From an uncultured Clostridia bacterium (lineage in GTDB: Bacteria > Bacillota > Clostridia > TANB77 > CAG-508), in NCBI GenBank assembly GCA_947623555.1, contig CANQGW010000012.1, forward strand, positions 1 through 40,733: a DNA stretch of 40,733 nucleotides. The letters are read 5' to 3'. Shown here in pieces: positions 25,543-35,441 of this stretch. The translations under genes were made by a program, and so were the position numbers. The notes under the pieces are model-generated. The model ran no database searches and had not been told where the DNA came from. It was given only the letters and a program-made list of their open reading frames with translations. The stretch's first letter is position 1. The number at the start of each line of letters is the position of its first letter.

Positions 25543-27675
25543 ATGAACAAATTTGCCAATATTCTGTACAGAATATTAGGATTAGTTTTACTAATCCTAA
25601 TGTGTTTTATTGAATATCATTGTATTTATAACATACCAGGAATGACGGAAGCTTTACATCCAATAGTCATTATAATAGGTACAATTATTTTTATATTAGT
25701 TCTTATAAGAATAAAAAAAGCTATATCTAAATTAAGTAAAAAAACAAAACGAGTATTAGCTATTAGTATATGCGTTTTTTCATTTATTGGAATGGTTATT
25801 TTTGGATATTGTTTTAAGGCAACACCTGGAAATGATTTAAGCTATATGATAAATGAAAAAAACATAATGCAAGAAAATGGTGGTAAATTTGAAACCGAAG
25901 AATATTTTGGGGTATATCCACATCAAGCTTCAATCACTATTTTTGTATATATTTTTTCACAAATAGGAAATTTCCTTGGCATAAAAGATTTTATGATAGT
26001 TGTAAATGCATTTCTTATGTCTATGACTGGTTACTTTATATATTTAATAATATCAAAAATAAAACAAGAAGATTTTGCAATTACTACACTACTATTTTAT
26101 GCATTAAATCCTATTATATACTTATATGCTTCATATTATTATACTGATACAATATCTTTTTTATTTGCAATAGTTCCAATTTATTTGTACATATGTAGTT
26201 TACAAGTAAAAAATAATAAATTAAAATATTTATATTTAATTGCAACAGGAATTATATTAACATTTGGTTATAAAATAAGAGCAGTTGTTGTAATTATTTT
26301 AATAGGCATTTTAATAGGGGAATTCTTATCACATAAAGAATTAAAAGAAAAACTAAAAATATCAACTACTATAATAGCAGGTTTTGCTCTTGGAATGATA
26401 GCATCTACATTAATAGTTATGCCATTTCATCCAATTAAAAATAAGAATTTAGAATTTCCAGCAACTTTTTATATTATGATAGGAACTAATATAAATCAGC
26501 ATGCAGCATGGAATACAGAAGACTATCAATACACTCAAGACGCCGGAAATTACAGCGAAAAAGTAGAGGCTAATATTGCAAGAATAAAAGAAAACATAAG
26601 CAAATTAGGTCCATCAGGATTAATTGATTTACTTAAATTAAAACTAAAGAAAACATGGTCAAATGGTGGCTATGATTATGAAACTAAATTGTTTACTTTA
26701 GAAGATACCAATTATTTTTATGAATATATTTTAGGAAATAAAAAAATCTTACTGACATACATATTACAAATTTGTAAAGTACTATTATATTTGATGTTTA
26801 TATTTGCAATATTTTGTGAAATAAGACGATCAAGCAAAATGAAATTTTTATTTATTTCTATATTTGGTTTTTTACTATTTTTTATTTTCTGGGAATCACT
26901 ATTAAGATATAGCTTAAGTTGTATGCCATGGATAATGCTTGCTTTTCCAATGGGATTAGAAGCTTTAGAGAAAATACTAAACAAATTAACCTCAAATCTG
27001 AAAATTAAAAAACTTATAAAATATTTTGGTATATTAATACTTTGTGTGTCAATTGTAATGTTAGTACTTGCATTTAAAAGCTACTGTGTTACTCAAAGTA
27101 CATATTATGATGAAGTTGCAATGCAACAAAATCCAAGAAGGATAATAAAAAATATTTCTAATAAAGTAATTGAACAAGAATTTGTTGCAAGTAGAGAGTT
27201 TAATACCATAAAATTAAAATTTATTAATGAAAGTGGGTTAGAAAAAAATACATATAATTTGGAGATTATAAATAGTATAGGCGAAATATTAGTAAAACAA
27301 CAATTCTCATCAGATTCTATAGAAAATGAAAGCTTCAAGACTTTTTCTTTTGACTATATCTTACCAAACGGTGAGGAAAAATATATAATAAAAATCTATG
27401 CAGAAAATAAAAATGTAGAAGATAGTTCAATAGGAATTTATAAATATGAATCTGAACAATTAAAAGCACTTGATGTATATCCAATTGGAAAATTAAAAAT
27501 AAATGGAGAAGTTCAAAATGGACAAGATTTGACATTTAAAGTAGAAAATGTGACGTTAAGAAGCATGTTCTCAAAGAAAGTGTATATTTTAGTGAGTGTA
27601 TTTATTATATTAGTGGAAGTATATGCACTTTATCCATATATAAAGATGTCAAAAATACCTAAATTAGAAAATTAG
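25543..27675 (+). CDS. Large GT-C membrane glycosyltransferase
   Basis: This 710-residue protein has about 12 helices in residues 8-515, a C-terminal extracytoplasmic domain of about 150 residues (CVTQSTYYDEVAMQQNPRR to about 675), and a final helix (about 682-700). The first external loop holds CFKATPGNDLSYMINEKN (about 90-107) with an acidic residue where GT-C enzymes have theirs. The region from IMIGTNINQHAAWNTED through WESLLRYSLSCMPW matches the minus-strand protein at 4344-5844 in plan. Transfer of a sugar from a polyprenyl-phosphate donor to the glycan outside the membrane is likely. Confidence 0.78.
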   Translation: MNKFANILYRILGLVLLILMCFIEYHCIYNIPGMTEALHPIVIIIGTIIFILVLIRIKKAISKLSKKTKRVLAISICVFSFIGMVIFGYCFKATPGNDLSYMINEKNIMQENGGKFETEEYFGVYPHQASITIFVYIFSQIGNFLGIKDFMIVVNAFLMSMTGYFIYLIISKIKQEDFAITTLLFYALNPIIYLYASYYYTDTISFLFAIVPIYLYICSLQVKNNKLKYLYLIATGIILTFGYKIRAVVVIILIGILIGEFLSHKELKEKLKISTTIIAGFALGMIASTLIVMPFHPIKNKNLEFPATFYIMIGTNINQHAAWNTEDYQYTQDAGNYSEKVEANIARIKENISKLGPSGLIDLLKLKLKKTWSNGGYDYETKLFTLEDTNYFYEYILGNKKILLTYILQICKVLLYLMFIFAIFCEIRRSSKMKFLFISIFGFLLFFIFWESLLRYSLSCMPWIMLAFPMGLEALEKILNKLTSNLKIKKLIKYFGILILCVSIVMLVLAFKSYCVTQSTYYDEVAMQQNPRRIIKNISNKVIEQEFVASREFNTIKLKFINESGLEKNTYNLEIINSIGEILVKQQFSSDSIENESFKTFSFDYILPNGEEKYIIKIYAENKNVEDSSIGIYKYESEQLKALDVYPIGKLKINGEVQNGQDLTFKVENVTLRSMFSKKVYILVSVFIILVEVYALYPYIKMSKIPKLEN

Positions 27676-27767
27676 TGAAATAATATGAAATGTATAAATC
27701 ACTAAAATTTATGTAAGATATAAAAGGTAATTAAAAATATAAATTATATAAAAGGCAGGTAAAGTAG

Positions 27768-29048
27768 ATGAAAGTAGCAATTATAGGAGCGGGATATACG
27801 GGAATGTGTATAGCTAAAAAATTAATTGAAAGCAATATAAATGTAACTATTTTTGAAAAAGATTCTAAAGTTGGAGGAATGACGCAAAATATAAAACTGA
27901 AAAATGAGATAACAGATAAATATTATAGACATTTGTTTCAAAGTGATTTGGATTTAATAAATTTAGCAAAAGAATTACAAATTGAAGTAAAATGGTTCAA
28001 AAGCAAAATGGGATATTATATAGATGATAATTTATATGACTGGGGTCAACCAATAGCATTATTAAAATTTAAGCCATTAAGTTTTATGCAAAAAATAAGA
28101 TTTGGCTTATCAGTAGTTAAAATTAAAACAATAAGAAATTGGAAAACACTGGAAAGATATACTATAAATGAATGGTTCAAAAAATATAATTGGGAAGATA
28201 TATATAATATAATTTGGAAACCACTTTTACGAAATAAATTTGGTCAATATGAATCTTCAATATCAATGGTTTGGTTATGGAGTAAAATAAACTTAAGGCA
28301 GAGTAAACAAGGCTTAACCAAAGAAACATTAGGATATATTGATTTTGAACAATTGAATAAAAAGATGCAAGAATATTTAGAAAAAAGTAATGTAGAGTTT
28401 AAATTTAATACATCTATAGTTGAAATAAAAAAGAAAAATAACAAGTTTTTTCAAATTAATACAGGGGATGACATACAAAATTATGATGTTGTTGTATCTA
28501 CAATATCTTATTTAGATACTAAAGAATTATTTGAAGATTTTCTAACTAAAATAGAGAAAAATCAATTATTAAGTACAAAATATATAGGTGCTAAAACAAT
28601 GATTATTGAAACGCCAAAAAAACTATCAAATTATTATTGGTTAAATATGGCAGATGAAAAATTTCCGTTTTGTGGAATAGTGGATTATCATAATATGGAA
28701 AATGTTAAAACAAAAAATGTAATCTATATTTCTAATTATTTAGAAACAAATAGTAAAACATATAAAATGGATAAAGAAGAATTATTAGCAGAATATCTAC
28801 CATATATAAAAAAAATAAACAAAGATTTTAATAAAGATGATATTATAGAATATCAAGTAATTAATGAACAATATGCTCAACCCATTATTGAAAGTAATTA
28901 TTCGGAAAAATTGTTGAAAAATAAATTAGAGGAAAATGGATTATACATATGTACTTTACCACAAATTTATCCAGAAGATAGGGGAGTAAACTATGCAATT
29001 AGAAGTGGATATAAGTTAGCAGAAAAAATTATAAATAAAAACAAGTAA
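27768..29048 (+). CDS. FAD-dependent oxidoreductase (protoporphyrinogen oxidase-like)
   Basis: This 426-residue flavoprotein has an N-terminal dinucleotide-binding motif, VAIIGAGYTGMCIAKKLIE (about 3-21), then IFEKDSKVGGMTQNIKL (about 29) and VVVSTISYLDTKELF (about 243). The C-terminal end has YICTLPQIYPEDRGVNYAIRSGYKLAEKI, the second FAD-contact region of amine-oxidase-type enzymes. Related proteins occur in surface-glycan loci next to GT-C transferases and are distant relatives of UDP-galactopyranose mutase. Here it may modify a nucleotide or lipid-linked sugar. I cannot name the substrate. Confidence 0.75.
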   Translation: MKVAIIGAGYTGMCIAKKLIESNINVTIFEKDSKVGGMTQNIKLKNEITDKYYRHLFQSDLDLINLAKELQIEVKWFKSKMGYYIDDNLYDWGQPIALLKFKPLSFMQKIRFGLSVVKIKTIRNWKTLERYTINEWFKKYNWEDIYNIIWKPLLRNKFGQYESSISMVWLWSKINLRQSKQGLTKETLGYIDFEQLNKKMQEYLEKSNVEFKFNTSIVEIKKKNNKFFQINTGDDIQNYDVVVSTISYLDTKELFEDFLTKIEKNQLLSTKYIGAKTMIIETPKKLSNYYWLNMADEKFPFCGIVDYHNMENVKTKNVIYISNYLETNSKTYKMDKEELLAEYLPYIKKINKDFNKDDIIEYQVINEQYAQPIIESNYSEKLLKNKLEENGLYICTLPQIYPEDRGVNYAIRSGYKLAEKIINKNK

Positions 29049-29082
29049 AGTATTCTTTAAAAATACTTATATATAAAAAATA

Positions 29083-29111
29083 TTGACATAATAAAAAAGA
29101 TTTAATAAAAT
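29083..29111 (+). promoter_or_regulatory. Promoter of ugd
   Basis: A perfect TTGACA (29083-29088), 17 bases, then TAAAAT (29106-29111). Initiation is expected near 29118, 25 bases before the ugd start. A 7-bp hairpin (AAGTATT/AATACTT, 29048-29068) just upstream lacks a T-run. The second half of the locus can therefore be expressed independently. Confidence 0.7.
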
Positions 29112-29142
29112 TAATAAAAAAATAGAAAGGAATTATTAGAAC

Positions 29143-30453
29143 ATGAAAATAGTAGTAAGTGGAACAGGTTATGTAGGATTAGTTACAGCAGTGTGTTTAG
29201 CAGAAAAAGGAAATGAAGTAGTATGTTATGATGTGGTGAAAGAGAAAATTGATATGCTAAATAGTGGAAAATCACCAATTTATGAAGAACATCTAGAAGA
29301 ACTTATGCATAAAAACAAAGAAAGAATAACATATACCGATGATAAAGTAATAGCATATAAAGATGCAGATGTTATATTTATAGGAGTAGGAACTCCAGAA
29401 AAGAAAGATGGATCTGCAAACTTGGAATACATTTATAAAGTTGCAGATGATATAGCAGAAAATATTACCAAAGACTGTTTGGTCGTAATAAAATCAACAG
29501 TTCCAATTGGAACAAATTATAAAGTAGAAAAATATATAACAAATAAATTAGATGGAAAACATAAAATTGAAATAGCATCTAATCCAGAATTTTTAGCACA
29601 GGGAACTGCAGTTAGAGATACACTAGAAGCACAAAGAATTGTTATAGGAACACATTCAAAATGGGCAGAAGATACTTTAAAAAGTATATATAGTAAATTT
29701 GATAAATCTGTATTAGTTTCTACAGATATTAATAGCGCGGAAATGATAAAGTATGCCTCAAATGACTTTTTGGCATTAAAAATTTCGTATATAAATGAAA
29801 TTGCTAATTTATGTGAATTAGTGGGAGCCAACATAGAAGATGTATCAAAGGGAATGGGATTAGATTCTAGAATAGGCAATAAATTTTTAAATGCCGGAAT
29901 TGGTTATGGGGGATCATGTTTTCCAAAAGATACAAAAGCATTACATACTCTTGCAAACAATTTATATGATTATGAACTAAAAACTGTAAAAGCAGCAATA
30001 GAAGTTAATGCTAATCAAAAACTAAAATTAATTAGAAAAGCAAGAAAATATTATGAAACATTTAATGGACTTAATGTTGCAGTATTAGGATTAGCTTTTA
30101 AACCCAATACAGATGACTTAAGAGAAGCACCTTCTCTAGTTAACATACCAATAATTTTAGAAGATGGAGCACATATAAAAGCGTATGATCCAATTGGTGA
30201 AAAAAATTACAAAAAAATATATCCAACAGAAATTGAATATTGCAATAGTGTAGAGGAAACTTTGAAAGATACTGATATTTGCTTCATTTTCACAGAATGG
30301 GATTTTGTAAAAAATATGGATATTAATTTATATTCAAAATTAATGAAAAAGCCAATTATTATTGATGGTAGAAACTGCTATAAATTAGAAGATGTTAAAA
30401 ATAAAAATATATTGTATGAATCAATAGGAAGAGATACAATAAATAACTTATAA
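29143..30453 (+). CDS. ugd: UDP-glucose 6-dehydrogenase
   Basis: This 436-residue NAD-dependent dehydrogenase oxidises UDP-glucose to UDP-glucuronate in two steps. It shows VSGTGYVGLVTAVCLAEKGNEV (about 3-24), FIGVGTPEKKDGSANL (about 80), VIKSTVPIGT (about 116), SNPEFLAQGTAVRD (about 146), the catalytic cysteine in GIGYGGSCFPKDT (about 252-264) and GLAFKPNTDDLREAPS (about 316). These identify the UGD branch rather than ManNAc dehydrogenases, though the latter cannot be fully excluded. It probably supplies glucuronate to the polymer. Confidence 0.93.
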   Translation: MKIVVSGTGYVGLVTAVCLAEKGNEVVCYDVVKEKIDMLNSGKSPIYEEHLEELMHKNKERITYTDDKVIAYKDADVIFIGVGTPEKKDGSANLEYIYKVADDIAENITKDCLVVIKSTVPIGTNYKVEKYITNKLDGKHKIEIASNPEFLAQGTAVRDTLEAQRIVIGTHSKWAEDTLKSIYSKFDKSVLVSTDINSAEMIKYASNDFLALKISYINEIANLCELVGANIEDVSKGMGLDSRIGNKFLNAGIGYGGSCFPKDTKALHTLANNLYDYELKTVKAAIEVNANQKLKLIRKARKYYETFNGLNVAVLGLAFKPNTDDLREAPSLVNIPIILEDGAHIKAYDPIGEKNYKKIYPTEIEYCNSVEETLKDTDICFIFTEWDFVKNMDINLYSKLMKKPIIIDGRNCYKLEDVKNKNILYESIGRDTINNL

Positions 30454-30490
30454 AAATATATTGCTATAAAGGAAAGGAAAAAAATATAAA

Positions 30491-31457
30491 ATGAATATAC
30501 GAAACGTAGCTTTAGTTATAACCAAAAGTATACTTTTTATTATATGCTTAATAGTATTTCTATTGGTTTTACTTATTACAATATTTACTGCACATAACCA
30601 AAAATATGAAACCAGTTTTCAATATTCATTAAATTTAAAATACAAAAACTTAATTAATACTGATTCACCTAAAATAATAATTATTGGGGGTTCAGCTAGT
30701 GCATTTTCAATAGACTCCGATTTGATTTCTAAAGCTACTGGAATGAATGTTGTAAACCTAGGACATCATGGTGGGTTTAACATAAAATTTTTAACCAATA
30801 TTGCCAAAGCTAATATAAATGAAAATGACATAATAGTATTATCGTATGAATATGCATTATACAATAATATGAATAGTTTTACACCTGACTTGGTAACTTC
30901 GGCAATAGATGGAAATATAAAATTATATAAATATATTCCTAAAGAATTTGTAGCAGACTTTATTAGTTATATTCCAACATATGTTCAAAAAAAATTAAAA
31001 ACACCTCCTACAAAAAATCAAGGAGTTTATAGTATAAGTTCTTTTGATGAAAAACGGGAATATGATTTTTAATAGAGAAAAATGTACTTTACCGCAAGAT
31101 ATACCATCTAACTATGGAAATGTAAAAATATATAACTATAAAATAAGTGATGATTCAATTGAATATATTAATAATTTTTATGATTATGCGAAAGAAAAAA
31201 ATGCAGATGTAGTTATTTCTTTTCCACCAATATTAGATGAAAGATTTTATGGAACAGAAGAAGATATTAAAAATTATGAAAACAATTTAAAGGAAAATTT
31301 AAAACCACAGGTTATTTCTAATGTTACAGACTATATATTTCCAAGAAAATATATGTTTGATACAATATATCATTGCAATAATGAAGGAGAAAAAATTAGC
31401 AGTGAAAGGCTTGCAAATGATATAAACAATTATTTAAAGAATAAAGGCATCAGATAA
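30491..31457 (+). CDS. SGNH/DltD-like acyl transferase, +1 shift at CGG
   Basis: Two frames make one 321-residue protein if one base is skipped at the in-frame CGG (31055-31057). The first frame has a signal-anchor helix (about 10-34) and the nucleophile block KIIIIGGSASAFSIDSDLIS (about 57-76). It ends five codons past the CGG-preceding Lys. The second frame supplies the rest, including FPPILDERFYG and the C-terminal FDTIYHCNNEGEKISSERLA, which has the Asp and His of an SGNH triad. Neither half is a complete enzyme. It lies directly upstream of an MBOAT gene, as DltD/AlgJ-type partners do, so acyl transfer to the glycan outside the cell is likely. Without shifting it is a pseudogene. Confidence 0.72.
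31055..31057 (+). other. In-frame CGG, inferred +1 frameshift site 2
   Basis: The codons read GAT GAA AAA CGG GAA. Skipping the C gives GAA AAA GGG AAT ATG (Glu-Lys-Gly-Asn-Met) and opens a 133-residue frame carrying the catalytic Asp/His region. The unshifted frame stops after four more codons. Confidence 0.6.
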
Positions 31458-31623
31458 AAAAGATAAATATATATAAATAAATATTGAAATTAAAATAGAA
31501 ATGATTAACGATTAATTTTTAATATTGAAATGATGATGGATAAAAATTTTAAATAAAGATTTTAAAATATAACATTTTGTGATTATATGTAGTAATTAAT
31601 GCAATTTAAAAGGAGATTTAAAT

Positions 31624-33153
31624 ATGAATTTAACAACATTTTCATTTATTATTTTTGGTATTATTACAATTGTTACATATTTTGTTGTTCCAAAGAAAAT
31701 TCGATGGTTTGTGTTATTGATTTCAAGTATAATTTTCTTATTTTATGATAATTTTAAAATTTCTACCATTATACAAGCTATTGTGGTGTTAGTACCAACA
31801 TATTTTTTAGGAATATATATATACAAGTATAAAGATACTAAAAAAGCAAAAATTTTTTTAATTATTGGTATTATTATTATTTTAGGTCAACTAATTTATT
31901 TAAAATATACAAATTTATTTTTAAATACATTTAATAATATTTTTAAATTGATTCATGTAAATTATAAATTTAATTTTGTATATAGAGATTCTGTAATTGG
32001 GATTAGTTATTTTTCTTTAATAATGATTAGTTATTTAATTGATATATATAGAGGAATATGTAAGCCACAAAAAAACATATTTAAGTGTGCATTGTTTATG
32101 TCATATTTTCCAATTTTAACTTCAGGACCGTTTATTAGGTATGATAGTGTAGGAGAAGATTTATATAAAGGTCATAAGTTCAGTTATAAATCAATGTGTT
32201 ATGGCTTGGTTAGGATTTTATGGGGAATATTTAAAATATTAGTTATTTCGCAAAGATTAGGAAAATTTGTGGATACAGTTTATGCAAATCTACAGGCATA
32301 TAATGGCTTTTATATTGTTATATCAGCAATATTTTTTACATTACAGTTATATACAAACTTTTCAGGTTCAATAGACGTAATTATGGGAATATCGGAAATT
32401 CTTGGTATAACATTGCCGGAAAACTTTCATACTCCATTTTTCTCAAGAACTATTACAGAATTTTGGAGAAATTGGCATATTACTTTAGGTGCTTGGCTTA
32501 AAGATTATATTTTTTATCCATTATTAAAGTCTAATTTTATGCAATGGCTTAACAAAAAATGTAAAAACAAATTCGGTAAGAAAATTGGAAAGAAAATATC
32601 GTTATACTTATCGATGTTAATTATGTGGATATTAATAGGTGCTTGGCATGGCGGAGCTTATACTTTTATTATAGGAGCTGGTATATTACAGTTTATATAT
32701 ATCTTTCTTGAAGATACATTAGCACCAATTGCAAGTAAAGTTAATAAAAAAATTGGAATAGATAGTAATACATTTAGTTATAAATTATATCAAACCATAA
32801 GAACATTTTTATTATTTTCTTTTTCAATGATTTTCTTTAGAGCAGCTAGTGTACAGCAAGCATTGCAAATTATAAAAAATATGTTTGTATGGAATCCTAC
32901 AATTTTAATTGATAGCAGTTCGCTATATAATGTGGGGCTAGATGCTTACGATTTTAGACTTTTAATAATTTCTTTAATAGTATTATTTATAGTAGAATTA
33001 TTAATGCGTAAAATGAATGTTAGAGAAAAGTTATTTAAGCAAAATGTTGTTTTTAGGTGGACTGTATTATATATTTTAATATTTACTATTTTAATATTTG
33101 GATGTTATGGTATTGGATATGATCCTGCTTCATTTATATATAGACAGTTTTAA
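31624..33153 (+). CDS. MBOAT family O-acyltransferase
   Basis: This 509-residue polytopic protein is of the DltB/AlgI type. It has about 11 helices, SYFPILTSGPFIRYDSVGEDL (about 160-180), YTNFSGSIDVIMGISEILG (about 242), FFSRTITEFWRNWHITLGAWLKDYIFYPL (about 271-299) and the catalytic histidine in GAWHGGAYTF (about 340). MBOAT proteins pass an acyl group across the membrane to an extracellular polymer, usually with an SGNH partner, which is the preceding gene here. A 166-base AT-rich gap separates them. The ribosome binding site is AAAAGGAG. Confidence 0.93.
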   Translation: MNLTTFSFIIFGIITIVTYFVVPKKIRWFVLLISSIIFLFYDNFKISTIIQAIVVLVPTYFLGIYIYKYKDTKKAKIFLIIGIIIILGQLIYLKYTNLFLNTFNNIFKLIHVNYKFNFVYRDSVIGISYFSLIMISYLIDIYRGICKPQKNIFKCALFMSYFPILTSGPFIRYDSVGEDLYKGHKFSYKSMCYGLVRILWGIFKILVISQRLGKFVDTVYANLQAYNGFYIVISAIFFTLQLYTNFSGSIDVIMGISEILGITLPENFHTPFFSRTITEFWRNWHITLGAWLKDYIFYPLLKSNFMQWLNKKCKNKFGKKIGKKISLYLSMLIMWILIGAWHGGAYTFIIGAGILQFIYIFLEDTLAPIASKVNKKIGIDSNTFSYKLYQTIRTFLLFSFSMIFFRAASVQQALQIIKNMFVWNPTILIDSSSLYNVGLDAYDFRLLIISLIVLFIVELLMRKMNVREKLFKQNVVFRWTVLYILIFTILIFGCYGIGYDPASFIYRQF

Positions 33154-33260
33154 GATGATAAAAACTATAGCTTATGGTAATTTCTTAATGGTATGAAACT
33201 TATATAATTGATGAAATATAAGTAAAAGATTATTGTTGATTAAATTAATTAATATCCTTA

Positions 33261-33289
33261 TTGTAATTAAATATAAAAAATGATATAAT
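33261..33289 (+). promoter_or_regulatory. Promoter of the fkbH-like/ACP genes
   Basis: TTGTAA (33261-33266), 17 bases, then perfect TATAAT (33284-33289) with TG at 33281-33282 (extended -10). Initiation is expected near 33296, leaving a very short leader with AAGGTGG as the ribosome binding site for the ATG at 33311. Confidence 0.65.
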
Positions 33290-33310
33290 TTTCAAGGTGG
33301 TGGCAATATT

Positions 33311-35092
33311 ATGCAAGAGCTAGAATACCCTTTTAATGTAGAATATTTATTTAAAAATAAAAAGAAAATTAAGCGAGAATTATTACAAAATGGTAATTTT
33401 ATAGAAAAAAATATAGCTATATTAGGTGGCTCAACAACAAGCGAAATAAAAAATATGCTAGAAGTATTTTTATTAAATTATGGTATAAAACCTACATTTT
33501 ATGAATCTGAATATAATAAATTCTATGAAGATGCAATGTTTGGGAACGAGGAATTAGATAATTTCAAACCAGATATAATATACATACATACAACTAATAG
33601 AAATATAATGGAATATCCTTCTATGCTAGATGATGAAAAAACAGTAGATGAAATGCTTAATTCTGAATATGAAAAATTTAGTAAAATGTGGGATAAACTC
33701 TTTTTAAAATTTAATGCAACAATTATACAAAATAATTTTGAATATCCATTTTTCCGTTTGTTAGGAAATAAAGATGCAAGTGACATACATGGTAGAATAA
33801 ATTTTATTACAAGATTAAATCAAAAGTTCTATGATTATGCCAATAGCACGAAGAATTTTTTCATTAATGATATAAATTATATATCTTCTTGTTATGGGTT
33901 AGATAAATGGGCAAATCAACTATATTGGAATATGTACAAATATGCAATGGAAGTGCCAGCAATACCATATTTATCATTTAATATAGCAAATATTATAAAA
34001 TCTATATATGGAAAAAATAAAAAAGCATTAGTTTTAGACATGGATAACACATTATGGGGTGGCGTTGTAGGTGATGACGGTGTAGAAAATTTAGCAATAG
34101 GACCTGAAGTGCCAAGTGGACAAGTTTATGCTGAATTTCAAAATTACTTAAAAGAACAAAAAAATTTAGGTGTTTTATTAAATATTAATTCAAAGAATGA
34201 TTATGAGAATGCAATAGCAGGACTAAATCATCCAGCAGGAGTTTTAAAACCTGACGATTTTATTATTATTAAAGCAAATTGGGAACCTAAAAATATGAAT
34301 ACTAAAGCTATTGCAGAAGAGCTAAATTTAGGGGCAGATAGTTTTGTATTTGTAGATGATAACCCCGCAGAAAGACAAATTTGTAAAAGCTATGTTGAAG
34401 GAATTTCTGTACCTGACATAGACACACCTGAAAATTATATAAGAATATTAGATCATAATGGTTATTTTGAAGTTACAAACTTTTCAAGTGAAGATTTAAA
34501 AAAGAATGAATTATATAAAGATAACGCTAAAAGAAGTCAAATGATGGCAACTTTTGATAACTATGAAGATTATTTGTTATCTTTAAAAATGAAAGCCGAA
34601 ATTTCTAGTTTTAAACCTATATATTTGGAAAGAATAGCACAATTAAGTAATAAAAGTAATCAATTTAATTTAACTACAAAAAGATATTCATTAGCTGATA
34701 TTGAAGCTGTAAACAATGATGATAATTATATAAAATTGTATGGAAAACTAGAAGATATATTTGGCGACAATGGAGTTATAACAGTTGTAATAGGAAACAT
34801 AAAAAATAATGATCAACTACATATTGATTTATGGATAATGAGTTGTAGAGTTTTAAAAAGAAATATGGAATTTGCAATGTTAGACAGTTTAGTAAAAAAA
34901 GCCAAAGAAAGAGGAATAAAAACAATATATGGATATTATTATCCAACTATAAAAAATAAAATGGTAAGTGATTTTTATAAACTACAAGGTTTTGAACAAA
35001 TATCGTGTGACGAAAATGGAAACAAAACTTATAAGTTAGACATATCTAATGGATATGAAAATAAAAATAATGTAATTGAGGTGAAAGATTAA
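33311..35092 (+). CDS. FkbH-like HAD-IIIC protein
   Basis: This 593-residue protein has the FkbH plan. An N-terminal SGNH-like region (AILGGSTTSEIKNMLEVFL, about 36-54) is followed by a HAD phosphatase domain with the DxD nucleophile in ALVLDMDNTLWGGVVGDDG (about 239-257), NSKND (about 297) and FVFVDDNPAERQICKSY (about 347-363). A C-terminal acetyltransferase-like region (about 450-580) completes it. FkbH enzymes load a glyceryl group from 1,3-bisphosphoglycerate onto an acyl carrier protein. The next gene is that carrier, overlapping by one base (TAATG). The actual acyl group remains inference. Confidence 0.9.
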   Translation: MQELEYPFNVEYLFKNKKKIKRELLQNGNFIEKNIAILGGSTTSEIKNMLEVFLLNYGIKPTFYESEYNKFYEDAMFGNEELDNFKPDIIYIHTTNRNIMEYPSMLDDEKTVDEMLNSEYEKFSKMWDKLFLKFNATIIQNNFEYPFFRLLGNKDASDIHGRINFITRLNQKFYDYANSTKNFFINDINYISSCYGLDKWANQLYWNMYKYAMEVPAIPYLSFNIANIIKSIYGKNKKALVLDMDNTLWGGVVGDDGVENLAIGPEVPSGQVYAEFQNYLKEQKNLGVLLNINSKNDYENAIAGLNHPAGVLKPDDFIIIKANWEPKNMNTKAIAEELNLGADSFVFVDDNPAERQICKSYVEGISVPDIDTPENYIRILDHNGYFEVTNFSSEDLKKNELYKDNAKRSQMMATFDNYEDYLLSLKMKAEISSFKPIYLERIAQLSNKSNQFNLTTKRYSLADIEAVNNDDNYIKLYGKLEDIFGDNGVITVVIGNIKNNDQLHIDLWIMSCRVLKRNMEFAMLDSLVKKAKERGIKTIYGYYYPTIKNKMVSDFYKLQGFEQISCDENGNKTYKLDISNGYENKNNVIEVKD

Positions 35093-35334
35093 TGGAAAAA
35101 GAAATTTATGAAAGATTAAACAAAGTATTTAGAGATGTTTTTGATGATGAAACAATAGAAGTTAATAGTGAAACTACATCTAAAGATATAGAAGACTGGG
35201 ATAGTTTAGAACATATTAATTTAATTGTTGCAGTAGAGCAAGAATTTGGTATTAAGTTTAATATGGGCGAAGTTACAACTATGAAAAATGTTGGTGAAAT
35301 GGTGAATATTATTATCTCTAGAATAAATAATTAA
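35092..35334 (+). CDS. Acyl carrier protein
   Basis: This 80-residue acidic carrier protein has the phosphopantetheine serine in DWDSLEHINLIVAVEQEFGIKF (about 36-57; Ser in D-S-L). Helix II and III features follow, with MKNVGEMVNIIISRINN at the end. Its start overlaps the fkbH-like stop, so the two are translationally coupled. It is more likely a dedicated carrier for the acyl modification than the housekeeping AcpP, because of this coupling and the MBOAT, MaoC and SDR neighbours. Confidence 0.92.
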   Translation: MEKEIYERLNKVFRDVFDDETIEVNSETTSKDIEDWDSLEHINLIVAVEQEFGIKFNMGEVTTMKNVGEMVNIIISRINN

Positions 35335-35357
35335 AGTGAAGAATAGATTATAATATT

Positions 35358-35384
35358 TTGTTAGACATAAAATAATTATATAAT
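35358..35384 (+). promoter_or_regulatory. Possible promoter of the LCP gene
   Basis: A perfect TATAAT (35379-35384) lies 58 bases before the LCP start. The best -35 is TTGTTA (35358-35363) with a short 15-bp spacer, so this is a weak call. Confidence 0.35.
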
Positions 35385-35441
35385 ATTAAAAAACAATATG
35401 GTGTGTAGAAATTTATACAAAATAATAGGAGAAAATTAAAA

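Noticed and set aside
29048..29068. Hairpin AAGTATT/AATACTT after the FAD oxidoreductase gene
   Set aside because: It is a weak AT stem without a T-run. I left it as a remark under the ugd promoter.
31049..31056. Programmed -1 frameshift on the A-run GAAAAAC
   Set aside because: The second frame is +1 relative to the first, so a -1 slip gives the wrong frame. The other two sites have no such A-run.
31458..31623. Direct repeat AATATTGAAAT (31480-31490 and 31521-31531) before the MBOAT gene
   Set aside because: Eleven AT-rich bases can recur by chance here, and no promoter fits well around them.
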